Program-made: the position numbers and the translations under genes
Assembly: GCA_029216955.1 (NCBI GenBank)
Contig: JANAVB010005597.1
Span: 49,101,614 to 49,165,613 of the forward strand
Source of the DNA: Iris pallida
Lineage: Eukaryota; Streptophyta; Magnoliopsida; Asparagales; Iridaceae
Direction: 5' to 3'
DNA length: 64,000 nucleotides
The notes under the pieces: model-generated
Told to the model about the DNA's origin: nothing
The model's database searches: none
The model's input: the letters and a program-made list of their open reading frames with translations, nothing else
Part shown: positions 34,476 to 48,400 of the stretch, piece by piece
How positions within the stretch are numbered: position 1 is the first letter of the stretch
Layout of the letters: every line of letters starts with the position of its first letter

Positions 34476-35743
34476 ATGCATGCCTGAGTAATAATGACAC
34501 AACTACCATGCATATATATGATTTCAGCTCGCTGCGGACAAAATTAAGAATATTGTTTGGGAAAGATGCATGATTCTTCAGTTGCTTAGCTTAAAAGCCA
34601 GGTTTCTTTATCACAAATGGATATATATACCATTGCATCTTGCAGTTGAACATGCACTATGTTTATAGAAACGACAGTGCTACTTGGACCGTATTTTGGC
34701 CAGCGGTTCGCGACGACTTTTAATTGGCAGAACACAAACGGATACGACTCACGTGAGTAGGAGGTCAAATTAGGTGGCAATACCTCAGCCTGCGGTCACA
34801 GCGGACAGTCACAGACCGTGGGCTGTTTAGCCTTACAGAAAACAGTAGGTACGTGCATGGGGGCTCCTCCTATCTTTGGCGAAATTATCAGCTACAACGA
34901 TCAATTAAGATTAATATATTCCTTGACGCATGCAACGATCGATCTCATCGATCGATCTCATCTTGTCGATATCGAGCTATAGCGAGCGGTGTACTGGGAG
35001 GGATTGCACCATAAGTAGTAATCTTTGAAACTAATCCCAACTGATCAAATCAGTGATGCAGTTGGCCTACCATGATTTGTGATGGTGGAAGCTTTGAAGC
35101 TTTAACACTTCACCACCACTCACTCAGGATATGATCAGTTGGGTTTTGATGCATGTTTATCCCTGCTGCAACAAGCATTCCTATTTCCTCCACGTTTAGA
35201 AAACCTATATAAGAGATGATGTACGTGTTTACTTGCCAACCAAACCAAACTGGGAAAGTCTATGAAGACGGCATATATTGTTTTCTTACCATAGGAATTA
35301 CAAGCATCGATAAATACGGCACGCCAAAATAGTGCACGGAAATGCAAATATAGATTAGAACAGTCGCATGATCATGATGCAGTTGACGAATTTGCATGCG
35401 TTGATAACGTACGTAAGCTAACACTTGAGAATTAATGTGTCGTTGTCGAGATTGATAAATAACATCAATGCGCACATTTTCTAAGGTTTGTAGATGTAGT
35501 TTTGTACTTATAGATTATGATCCGATATATATATATACACTAGCATATGTGCACGTGCATTGCACGTATTTTAACATTTCTTAATTAGTTTAGGAAGCCT
35601 TTTTAGGAAGACCAAAGGGTAGTCTTCCTAATTACTAAGTTGTCCTTATTAAAATTAATGAACTATTTTTAATTAGTATAAGTATGTAAGGGTATTTTCG
35701 GAATTCAAAAGTTTCACCATCTAAGTATTCCTATTATATAGTA

Positions 35744-35746
<3 letters not shown>

Positions 35747-35829
<83 letters not shown>
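35747..35829. repeat. (TA)n microsatellite
   Basis: About 41 TA units without interruption. Confidence 0.97.
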
Positions 35830-35832
<3 letters not shown>

Positions 35833-35932
35833 TTAAGAGAGATGCATGCGGCCCAAGTGGTCGGAGTTCAAGTTCCAGTGTGGAGACGAGTTCGCTACAA
35901 TTACCCATTGCTTAAAAAAATAAAAAATAAAA

Positions 35933-36040
<108 letters not shown>

Positions 36041-38511
36041 CATCTCATCCCCCTTTTCCTATTAGACTGTAGTAGACTGATCACATCTATTATTTTGCAA
36101 GCCTCCTGCCCGGCCAGTTAAAGCTTCTCCATTTGCGTCTTCCACGCTTTCCATGCTTCGCTACACTCGAGGAATAAGTGGTCCCAAAGAGATCCCAAAG
36201 AGTATCAGAAACTTATAACCGTCGCTCTGGCGTCGCCAACTAGACTCCTAGTAGGTCGTTTATCTGTCATTGAGTTGTCGATTACTTAATTCAATGATGA
36301 GTTAGTCGCATGTGCGTCGCCAAGGTGATGCCAACTGCATCCGTTGCTAATGTGACAATAAGTTGTTGTTGCTCATGTAAGGTTAACCAATCCCAATTAT
36401 CTACACCATATATAAATCTGTGTATACGCATGAACGTTCAGCACCATTTGTCTCGATCTAATTAGAGCCGTCCAAATCCGTCCCGTAACCTTGGGTTATG
36501 ATACCACATGTTGGAAACGCGGTGTGACCCAAACCGGAGTTAGCTAATGAGGTGTGATATTGAATTGGACCACATGCCTTAAAAGAAAATTCTCATGTAA
36601 GGCCTGAACCAATCAATTATCTACACCACATGATCCACCTGCTAAACGATGTGGGACTAAATTACCAAATCCGTTATCACCTCCCATTTGAGTGCTCAAC
36701 CGAAAACGAGATACAACCCATCATCTATGAGCGAGACAGACTCTCCTCGATTTCAGTACGGATTCGCTTCCCATGGCTATCCCTCCTATCCGCATTATGA
36801 AAATGTCAAGCATATTAAGCTCTTGAACAGTAGCACAGTATGTACAACTGCTGTAGAATATACTAATTACTAAATGCATATATCTTTAATTAGAGTTACT
36901 ATGTTTTGATAAAGTGAAGGTAGCTAAATTCAAATTAGATAAAATATGTTTGCTTTTGCAGTTGTAACCGAGATTTTTTTATGACATTAGTTAGAACTTT
37001 TGGTGCTAATAAGTTACATGAGAAGAAGACGAAGAAAAGATGGTATATATTTGACTTGGCAAGAAGTTATATAGAGCTCAAGTATCCACGGTTCCTCGGT
37101 TATTTTTCACCTTTTTGGGGACAAAACAAAAAGTGATTTAATTAATTTTGGATTAAATTTTAAAATAGCGCTTAACGAATTTTTCTGTTTTCAAGGACTC
37201 GCATACTTTTGAGAAGTAGAATTGTAGAAAGACACAATAAGCACATTTCAGTCATAAAAATTATGTGTGGAAAAAAAAAAACGTGTGATGGTGCCTCAAA
37301 AAAGTACACCTAGAGAATGCTTTGAATCAATTAATTGGGATTTTTCAAATGCGAATTTATGTTGGCCAAAGATTTTGGTAGTGGATGAACTGGGCTAGCT
37401 AGTCACGTTTTATAATAGAGTTGTTATTCCTTAATTAAGTAACTATATTTGTATATGGGATTAAAGCAAGGGGAACATCTTGACATCTTTTCTGAAAAAT
37501 TACCAAAGCCAAGAATGAAGGTTTTACCTAGAGTTTGGAAACTTCGGGTCAAATATTACATCTTTAGATGTTGTTTTTCTTTCCTCCGCGTATCATCGAG
37601 TATATTCACTTCCCTCAAATACATATTGTACAAAATTTGAGCTAATTTTAGTTTGAAAGTCAATTTCTCGAAGCATGTATATGTCGCTTAATCTCAAACG
37701 AAATATAGTAGTACGTATCAATTTTGTAAGTTATAACTGGTTCATGATAATTAGAATTTTGTTGTACTGGAAGCTACAAATTCGGATGTGTTTAGTGTAT
37801 AAACATGCAACAAATAGCAAGATCAAGAAAGATCATAACTAAAAAAGTAAGGATCAATCTCATAATTATAGCCAAACACTAGACAGATAACTCACAAACA
37901 AAATAATAATCAATATTTCATAATTCTCGCCAAACACTCGAATCTTTTTTTCTTTTCTTCCCTCTCTTTTCTCAAAAGAGGCAACCTAGTTATAGCCTAA
38001 AACGTAAATGCTACATTAAATTAAATCTTAGCCATCAATTAAACCTTTCTTAAACACCAAGAAACTATTCTAAACTTCAAATAATCCTAATCTATTCAGG
38101 ACTTGGATAAACAAACACAATCTTTAATTTTCGATGAACTAAATCAGTACTCCTGCTAACATTTGGAAAATGTGAAGTTAGAAGGAAAATTTGTAAAAAC
38201 TTGGGTTTGTTATCCACTTTCCTTTGCTTTTTGACATTTAATAAGCTAATTGGAAAAGCTCTAAGATCCACCATCAAAGTGGAAAATGGCCGAAGGACTT
38301 GATATATGCTACAAGAAGCTAGACTCTGATCACCTGCTAAAATTGGCAAAGCCAACCAGAAACTCTCTATAGTCGAAACAAGCAAGACAAAACCCACTTG
38401 AACTCCCTGCATCAATAAATGCCAACCAGCTAACACGAGTGTGTATATACGTGCTCCCATGCATATATTCATGCAGTACCACGTACGTGAACAGTAAATC
38501 AGTACAGAGCT

Positions 38512-39200
38512 AGGGCTGCAAATGAGCCAAGCCGTTCGCAAGCTGCTCGAAGCTCGGCTCGATAAAAGCTCGTTTGAGCTCGGTTCGTTTAGTAAATAAG
38601 CTAAGCTCAACCTTCATTTTCGAGCTCGTTTAATAAACGAGCCAAGCTCAAGCTTACAAGTAATCGGCTCGTTTGAGCTCGTAAGCTGGCTCGTTTATGA
38701 GCTTGTGAGCTGTCTCGTTTAGAAGCTCGTTTAGAAGCTCGTTTGTTCTTTGTTGAATTCTAATTTTATATATGTTTGCATAACAATATGGTTGTGTGTA
38801 TTATATATTTATATGTCCTTGATAATTGATATTAAGGAACTTTTAAAATTAAATTGTTACTATTACATGTACTTGAATTCAAACCGAACAAGTTTGAAGT
38901 CGAGCTTGTTAATTAGCTTGAGATAAAGCTGAACGAGCTTGAAATCAAGCTTAACGAGCTTGATTTTGAGTTTATCGAGCTTTTTTATCATGCTTAAATC
39001 AAGCATGAATCAAGCTTGCATATCAAGCCAAGCTCGAGCTCAAACCAAGCCAAGCTCAAGCTTAATATAAACAAGCTCGAGCCAAGCTCAAGCTCTAAAA
39101 TAAAAAAACTTGTCAAGCTTGAGTTCGAGCTCGATTAATTCTAGTCAAGCCAAGCTCAAGCTTACGAAAGCTTGGCTCGGCTTGGCTCGTTTGCAGCCCT
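38512..39200. mobile_element. Mutator-type MITE in the polygalacturonase upstream region
   Basis: 689 bp, starting AGGGCTGCAAATGAGCC and ending GGCTCGTTTGCAGCCCT, flanked by a perfect 10-bp duplication GTACAGAGCT (38502-38511 and 39201-39210). The interior is full of GAGCTCG/AAGCTCAAGC words in both orientations. Inverted termini and a 9-10-bp duplication fit a non-autonomous Mutator-like element. Confidence 0.9.
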
Positions 39201-39365
39201 GTACAGAGCTGACGAACACTATAATTCTCGTAACAGCTAATTAAAGTACGTTTAGGCAAGAAAAACTAAAGAAATTATTGATGGTATGATATTGGACGGT
39301 GAACGGAAATCTTTCCGTTCCGGGCTCTTGCATCTCCACATTACTCTAACATCATCGACAACGTC

Positions 39366-39373
39366 TATAAATA
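39366..39373 (+). promoter_or_regulatory. TATA box of the polygalacturonase gene
   Basis: TATAAATA, 110 bp before the ATG at 39483. Transcription would start near 39395-39400, giving a leader of about 85 nt. The MITE at 38512-39200 ends 166 bp upstream of it. Confidence 0.65.
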
Positions 39374-39482
39374 TGTTCAAATATGTCAAGATGATAGCAC
39401 GAACACAACTCCAACACTTAAGCTCCCTAGCTAGACTAAAATCTCTCATCCCTTAGTTTGTTTTATTGCGATCGAGCACAAG

Positions 39483-42400
39483 ATGGGTCTACATGGTCTT
39501 CTTGTGCTCCCTCTACTCGTGTTGTTCTCCTTCCACAGCCTCCCTTCTTTCTGCAATTCGTCCAGAGAGAATCGTCTCTATGGCATGGGGAGAGGCGCTG
39601 TCGTGGAAGATGCAGATGATCGAGTCCGAGTCCGAGTCCGTACTTCTGAGGTTTCATTGGCAGTGGTGAATGTTGCAGATTTTGGTGCTAGAGGAGATGG
39701 AACAGATGCCACAGTGGTATATACCCTTCGTTCTATTATGTCATAGCTAGGCTCCTGTCTGCAATAATATACACATGTTGTTTTCTCATTCAGTCGACAT
39801 GTCTCATGTGCCCATACGAATTCTTTCAAGTTCTGAATTAATCAGAACCCTTGTTAGCAATCACCCAAAACTCGTTACATATAATATTTGCATACTTTTG
39901 AAAGATTTGCGTAAATTTTAAGAATGCAAAATTTTAAACATGTTCCGTATGAATAATCGAAAATTTTGGCAAAAAAAAACGTAGTGGAAATCTGTTTAAT
40001 TAATCAAATTTGACAACATATTTAAGAATTTGAAGTTTCTAACCTCAATATTTTCAATTTTCGAATATTTGACTGAATTTTTTAATGTATTTATTTGCAC
40101 TGATTTATACTCGTATTTTTGCCGTCTCGACGAATTGCTAACAAGGAATTTAGAACACGAGATCGATGCTTCTTCTGCGCACAAGTAACCATATGTGGTC
40201 CCAATCCCAAGTGCTAAATTAATGATCTCGAGAACGATATGTACCTGTCATAAGCATGAAAATTTCTGCTGTGATATAGTAGAAGATTTCCTATTGTGCC
40301 ATTAATTCGCATATGTGCAAGTTGGTATATTTATATTTATTTTTGCAGGCATTTAGGAACGCATGGACCAAGGTCTGTAGCTCTGCAGCTCCAGCTACCA
40401 TGGTGGTGCCAGTGGGCAAGAACTACCTCCTTAAGCCAATCACCTTCTCTGGCCCTTGCAAATCCAATGTCACAGTAATGGTGAGAATTATTATATCATA
40501 TATAATTAAGTACTGATTGCAAATTTAAAATGGTGAGCAATTGCTCCTTCTTTTGATTCCTTTTGGTATATACTTAGATAAAAGGAACGATAGAGGCACC
40601 GTCCGACCGATCATATTGGAGCACGAAGAGCAGGCAATGGATCTCGTTCGGCGGCATAGACAATCTTCGAATTGGAGGGGGAGGAACCATTAATGGCAAT
40701 GGGGAAGTGTGGTGGCAGAACTCCTGCAAAATCAGCAAGTCTCGAGTAAGTAATTAATTAGACCTCCCTCTATATTTCCGCAACAAGTACTATTAATTAT
40801 GAATAATGCTATTCGTACCTCCAAATTCCTTCAAACTATTTTTTTCCTTACGTGGCAGCTGACGTGAAATGTTAAATAATATTATGTGTCATATAACATG
40901 ACACAAATTTTAACCCAAAAATTAATTATCCAATTTTTTCATGTTAATGTTAATATTAATGTTAATGTTAATATTAATATTAATATTAATTTTAATATTA
41001 GTATTAATATTAATTTTAATATTAATTTTAATTTTAATTATAAAATTTGTCACGTCAGCTGCCACATAAGAAAAAAAATTGTTTGGAGGAACAATTTGGA
41101 AGAAAAAAAAATAGCATTATTCATTAATTATTTACATGTAGAATGTACTTAATATTTTTACTACTTTTTTTTTTTTTTTACAGCCATGCGAAGATGCCCC
41201 GACGGTATGTAATTAATATAATCTAGTTACATACTTACATGTAACATTATATATATTTGTTGGGGATTCCGAAATATGATTAGAAAATTTTCTTTTGTAA
41301 TTAATATCTGCAATTTTTAGGCCTTGACCATCTACTCGTGCAATGCAATTGTGGTGGAGGACTTGACAGTGAAAGATAGCCAGCAGATTCACGTCGAATT
41401 TGAGAAGTGTAACGATGTTAGAGCCCACCACCTCACCATCTCCGCACCAGAGAGTAGCCCAAACACAGATGGAATCCATATCACCAGAACCAAGAACATA
41501 CTTATCGACAATTGTGTTATTGGAACAGGTACATCTATATATCGTTTTCCGAAAACAATTATGCTATTTGGCTCCCAAAAATTTTGGATGATGCCATCTC
41601 CTATTATGTAGCATCTGACATCGCAAACCAACATGGCAGCTGATATGTCATATTTTAACCCAAAATATTAATTTCCCAAATTTTTTTATTGTTAATGTTA
41701 ATATTAATTTTAATGCTAAATTAATGTTAATTAATCTCAATGTTAATATTAATATTCATGTTAATTTGATATTAATATTAATTTTAATATTAATGTTAAT
41801 TTAATGTTAATATTATTTTTATTTTTATTTTTAATGTTAACGTTAAAGTTAATATTAATTTTAATATTAATGTTCATGTTAATTTGGTATTAATATTAAT
41901 TTTAATATTAATATTAATTTTAGTATTAATTTTAATGTTTAATTTTGCCATGTCAGCTGTCATGTCATCAGCCATGTCATATGCTACATAACGGGAGATG
42001 GTATCACCCAATTTTTTTGGGAGCCAAATAACATTTTTGCTTCGAAAAATAAAGTGGTTAACTAAGATGGTATTAATTAGGCATATCATGGATTAAAAAT
42101 TGTTGAGCTACTTAAGACATAATTTATCCCATTTGTTTCTGTCTGCACATAATTTTAATCTATAGTAGCAAAGTTGAAGTGAAACATCTTGTACTGAATT
42201 ATATACCGTTGCAATTTATATACCCCATGCTCATGAAGGTGATGACTGTATATCAATTGTAAGTGGTTCTCAGAACGTCAAAGCAACCAACATAGTTTGT
42301 GGACCAGGTCATGGTATCAGGTATGAGATCTCTATAACCATATCTCCAAAATGGGGGTTATGATTTGAGCATTTTATTAAGCGATATATGTTTGCGATGA

Positions 42401-45400
42401 GTTTAATCAGCATTGGAAGCTTGGGAGATCACCAGTCCGAGGATGAGGTTTCTTACGTGACAGTGGACACGGCAAAACTGAAAGACACAGCCAACGGAGT
42501 CCGGATCAAGACATGGCAGGTAATTAATGACTTCAGACACATTTGCCGGTACCATGAACCAAAATTATTTGTCAATGCATATTTTCTTTTCTTTTCTTTT
42601 TCTTTTTCTAGAGACTTAGCTCTTTTGCGATCATTCATTTATGTTTGTATATGCAACAAAAAGGAAATTATAAGGCACCATGCTTTACTAGGTTAGATTC
42701 TGTTGATTGCATCACTCACAACTGAATTATTTAGTTTCGTGTATTTATATTCTTTCTGCGGTCTGAACTGCGGGTTTATGTTTTGTTGATTGCATCACTC
42801 ACAATTGAATTATTTAATTTCGTGTATTTATTAATCTTCATAAAGCACCTTGCATAACTAGGTTAGATTTTTCTTAATATTTAATTTCACGTATTTATTA
42901 TACTGTTCCAACAAAAATATATATGTATGTGTGTGTGTGTGGGGATACGTGTTCTATTCAAGATTTCACTTTGTATTTTTAGTTGATAATCTATATAACA
43001 AAACATATATAGCTTTTTTTGGTGGAGAAAGATAAGACGATTAAAAAGGGTGGAGACTAAAATTATAGGAGTAAATCAAAAGAGTAGGAAAATGACATAA
43101 AGTCATGATCATTTGTATTTGCAGCAAAGTTAGCTGCACAGAAAGTCATCATTTGACAATTTCGCGTCCGTCAACATCTATCAAAGCAAATTCCTAAGCC
43201 TGAGCCTCCTTTCCATATATGGATTGATCCATATTTCACATATGAGTAATGCTATGACTACAATCGAAGGTTATAGGCCTTTTACAACTTGTCACATGAT
43301 CGACCTCCATTGGAGGGGAGAGAGGAGAGGTGGGGTCAGATGAGATCATGTTAGCATGGAATAGAATAGGTTGTAAATGTTTGGTAGTAAACTTAGTATT
43401 ATTGTTCACGCACCCCCAAAATCCATATTTGGGATAAGGCAAGAATGCACTAAGAATGGATGTAGTATTACTTGTAAGAATTTTTTTTTTTTTTTTTAAG
43501 AGAATCGTTGGGAGAGGAACCTCACCCTTGTTTCATAAAGAGATTATAAAAGAACCAAAAAGCTAATTTGTAATTAAATATCTTGACTTTTTTCGATTTG
43601 TGAGTTGCTACCATAAACTACATGAAAAATAAACAACTTGTTGGTACTTTCTTTACATGGAGAGAGCTTGCTCTCAACATGCCTTGTAAAATTATAGTCC
43701 CACATCGGAAATGCACCATGAGTTATCTCAACATACATACTTGGTTGTGTTGTTGAGAGATGCACATGGGGTGGTGACCCTAAGGAGGGAACCATGTGGG
43801 TGATTTTACTAGGAGGTAAGAATAAGGCTCCAAGGATTAAGCATTAATGCTTTTGTCATTCTCTTGGATTAATTCCACTTGGAGCTAAGTCCCAACGGGG
43901 CTTAGCGACTCGGACTCGGGCTCATGGGCTCATGGGGCGTAATGTGGTGTTTTGTTGGCGCACTTAGCACGTCATGCGGTCTTTATGCGGCTCATATGCG
44001 GCTCATGCGGCACATGCGGTCCATGCGGTCCATGCGGCTCATGCGGCACATGCGGTCCATGCGGTCCATGCGGCTCATGCGGTCCATGCGGCCATTAGGT
44101 TCATGCGGCCAGGCTGCTGCTGCTGCCGCATGGAGGGATCCGCTGATTGTGCAGATTACAAATCAGTTATGGAAATGCTGAATCAATGCGATTAAATCAG
44201 ATCCTATCTTTGTGGGATTTGAATTAATTCAGATCCTATCTTTGTGGGATTTGAATTAATTTCGTGGAATTTGAATTAAATCTCGTTGCTATCTTTTGGG
44301 ATTTGATTTAATCTTTCCATAACTGAAGAGGCGGTTAGGGTTTCCACCCTCTCTCTATAAATACTCTCTTCTGGCCTCCTTTGTGACTACTACGAAAATT
44401 ACAAGTTAGAAAAGGAGAAAGAGAGAGAGTTGCTGCCGCCATTGCAAGTCCATCCGAGGAGTCTGAACAGAGGTGACTTCGAGCGTTCCACAAGTTCTTC
44501 AACTTGCTGGTTCCTGGAAGCAGATCGTGTGGGGCGAATCTTACTTTGAGCAACGGTGTTTTGACACCCCAGCATTGTTCTTCTTCTCATCTCTCTCTAG
44601 TTTTATTGTAACTCGTTCTGTCCCAATTGCAACACGTTTGCAAGGAAGAACGAGAGATCTTCTCTTCTCTTTTTTCCTCCTTCAGATTGTAATTTGGCTC
44701 TTTGATTTATTGTACCATCGTAGATCTTGAGTTTGATCACTGCAAAATTTTTGTGTGACATCTCAGATCTCGATTGCATTTATTTTTCATCTTTGATCAA
44801 GCCCCGGAAATAACAATCTCAAAGCAAGATCCGTATAAATGGAAAACATTAATGCTTCGCTCCTCCAATCGGACTTCTGCAAGTTGGAAAAGTTCGATGG
44901 AGAGCACTATCAAGTCTGGAAGAGAAAGGTATACCTAACTCTTCAACTGAAAGACGTTGATCATGTTCTGTTGGAGGAAGAACCCTCTGTTCCAGATACT
45001 GGATCTACTGTCGCCATCAACGCGGTACCAAACTCCAGGCCAAGTGGAGAAGGAAAAATAGCATCTGCAGGCTTCTCATCCTGAATGCTATGGAGGACTC
45101 CCTGGCAGAATCCTACTCAAAGAAGGAACTTGCCAGAGACATATGGGAGTCTGTGGAAAATCTGTATGAAGAAGATAAGAACAGGAGCAAAATGTTTGTG
45201 GTTGAAAAATATCACAAATTGCTCTTTGAGGACGAAAAGTCCATGCTGCCACAGGTGAAGGAATTTCTGAAGCTGCGTCAGAAATTGGAAGACGAAGAGA
45301 TGCCCCTTCCCGACAAGTTTGTCGTCGGAGAGATCGTCTCAAAACTTCCTGCTGGATGGAGTACTTTCTATGCAAGGATGCACAGAAAGAAGCTAGACAT

Positions 45401-48400
45401 TAGCTTGGGAGATCTACTTCAAGAGATCCATGTTGAGGACGAGATGCGTTCTCAACAGAAGGTGGACACTCTGTCCAAACAGTTGGCTAAAGCCAATCTT
45501 GTGCAGACGAGAGATTCCAAGGGAAAGCAGGCGGCTTCTCATCCCAAGAAGAAGGACTTCGCTAATCTAAAAGTGAAGGGTCCTTCTTTCAAGCAACAGA
45601 AGACTAAGTCCCACGTGACTTGTTACAATTGTGGCAAGAAAGGCCACTACAAGAGTGAATGCAGATCTAAGCCTAAACAATCAGAGAAAGGTGAGCCTAA
45701 TAAGGTTTCATTGGTTTCTAACGTTGTTGCTATGATCGGACAGGTCACAACTGTGGGGGTTGACTCTGACTGGTGGATAGACACTGGAGCGACTTGCCAT
45801 GTCTGTTCAGGCAAGGAATGGTTCGTCACGTACCAGCCGATATCTGAGAAGGTTGTCATGGCGAACCAGGCCCAAGCTGAAGTTCTGGGGATCGGGACCG
45901 TGGAACTGAAACTCACTTCTGGGAACACTATGACGCTTCAAGGTGTGAAGCATGTTCCGGCGATTGCTAAGAACCTGATCTCTGGGAGCCTGCTCTGCAA
46001 CGCAGGCTTGAGGATGGACATCAATGCTGGTCAGATGGTGATGTCCAAGAAAGGAACATACTTCAGGAAGGCTTATCAAACCGAAGGCATGTTTAAAATT
46101 CAGCTTGTTAACCAGTTTGAAGACATTAATGCAGTTGCATTTTCTGATTATTCTCTTGAGTTGTGGCATAATAGATTAGGACATGTTCATTGTAAAAGAA
46201 TTAACAAAATGTCTAGTCTAGGACTTATCTCCAAATGTGGGGGTAAGGTGGAGAAGTGTGAGGTGTGTGCTCAGACGAAGATCACAAGGAAACCCTTTCA
46301 TCTGGTCAATCGAAGCACAGATCTTCTGGAGTTGGTGCACTCCGATATTTGTGACTTCAAACATTTCTCCACGAAGGCCGGGATGAAGTATTTCATAACC
46401 TTCATCGACGACTTCTCAAAATACGCGTTCGTCTACTTGCTCAAGTCTAAAGACGAAGCCTTCGAGAAGTTCAGAGAGTTCAGGGCCGAAGCTGAACGGC
46501 AGACTGGATAACAACTCAAGAGGTTAAGGAGTGATCGAGGTGGGGAGTACAGGTCTCATGAATTCGTATCGTTCTGCAGAGAACATGGAATCATATGCGA
46601 GACTACTGCTCCATATTCTCCTCAATCCAACGGAGTAGCGGAGAGGAAGAACAGAACGTTGACAGAAATGATGAACTCTATGCTGCTAACCGCGGGTCTT
46701 CCTAAATGCTACTGGGGAGAAGCTGCATTGACGGCCACTTTTATTCTAAATAGAGTGCCACATGCAACTTCGGACGTAACTCCTCATGAACTCTGGTTCA
46801 AAGTCAGACCTAACTTGAATGTCATTCGAGTGTGGGGGTGTCTGGCGTATGTGAAACTCCCAGATCTGAAGATTCAGAAGCTAGGGACAAGGACTACGAA
46901 GGCGATCTTCTTGGGGTATGCCGAGAAGAGTGATGCTCGGAGATTTCTTGATATTGAGTCAAATCATATCATCGAATCTCGCAATGCTGAATACTTTGAA
47001 GACAGGTTTGCAAAAGACAAAAATATTGTTCTTTCGGACATTCCAAAAAATGATGGAGGTACAAATGAGACTGAAATCTCATATGAGCCACTAGTCCAAG
47101 AAGAAGCTATTGTTGAGGAAACAACTCCTGTACCAGAACTCGCAGAGCCGTCAGCTAAGCGAGCGAGGAGACCGAAAGACTTCGGAGATGACTTTGTCAC
47201 CTATCATGTGGAAGCAGATCCGCTTACCTATGATGAGGCGATGAAGACCAGAGATGCTATCTTCTGGAAGGAGGCAGTGAATGACGAGTTTGACTCTATC
47301 ACCTCCAATAACACACGGGTGTTGGTGATCTACCTGAAGGAGAAAAGCCCATCGGATGTAAATGGATCTTCAAGAAGAAGATGAAGGCAGATGGAACTAT
47401 TGACAAGTTCAAAGCCAGGCTGGTAGCCAAGGGATTTTCTCAGAAACAGGGGATAGACTACTTTGACACGTACGCTCCAGTAGCCCGGATGACCACCATC
47501 AGGATGTTAATCGCTCTAGCAGCTATACATAAGTTGGTGATACATCAGATGGATGTAAAGACCGCATTCCTGAATGGGGAGCTGACCGAAGAGATTTACA
47601 TGCAACAGCCAGATGGATTTGTCGTCAAAGGTCTTGAAGACAAAGTCTGCAAGTTGGTGAAATCATTGTATGGTTTGAAGCAAGCTCCTAAGATGTGGCA
47701 TGAGAAGTTTGATAAAGTTATTAAGTCAAACGGCTACAGAGTCAGCGAGACGGACAAATGTGTTTACATAAAGTTCGCTGATGGAAGAGGAGACATCGTT
47801 TGTCTGTACGTGGACGACATGCTAATCCTAGGTACGGATATAGGCTGTGTCACAGAGACAAAGAAGTTCCTCTCAACCAAGTTCAGTATGAAGGACTTGG
47901 GAGATGCAGATGTCATCTTGGGCATAAAGATCATCCGGACAGACACTGGAGTAGCGCTGTCACAATCTCACTACATTGAGAAGATGCTCACACGCTATGG
48001 ATATAAGGATCTTCCAGGGATCGATACGCCATACAGGTGTGATCAGAAGCTGAAGCCAAATTCAAAGGAAAGCGTCAGGCAGCTGGAGTATTCTAGCGTT
48101 ATCGAAAGTTTGATGTATGCAACCACTGCCACAAGGCCTGACATAGCTTTCGTCGTGGAAATGCTGAGTCGGTTCACAAGCAACCCAGGGGTTGAGCACT
48201 GGAAAGCTGTGAAGCGGGTGATGAGATATCTCAAGAAAACTCAGACATATGCACTGCACTACAACGGGTATCCGACAGTAGTGGAAGGCTTCAGTGATGC
48301 TAGCTGGTGCTCAGAGGTGGAAAGCGAGAGATCCACAGGTGGATATGTCTTTTCCTTGGGTGGAGCTGCTATATCGTGGAAGTCGAAGAAGCAGACTATA

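Noticed and set aside
38092..38610. 172-codon minus ORF upstream of the polygalacturonase
   Set aside because: Crosses the target duplication and edge of a MITE, with no domain or plausible start.
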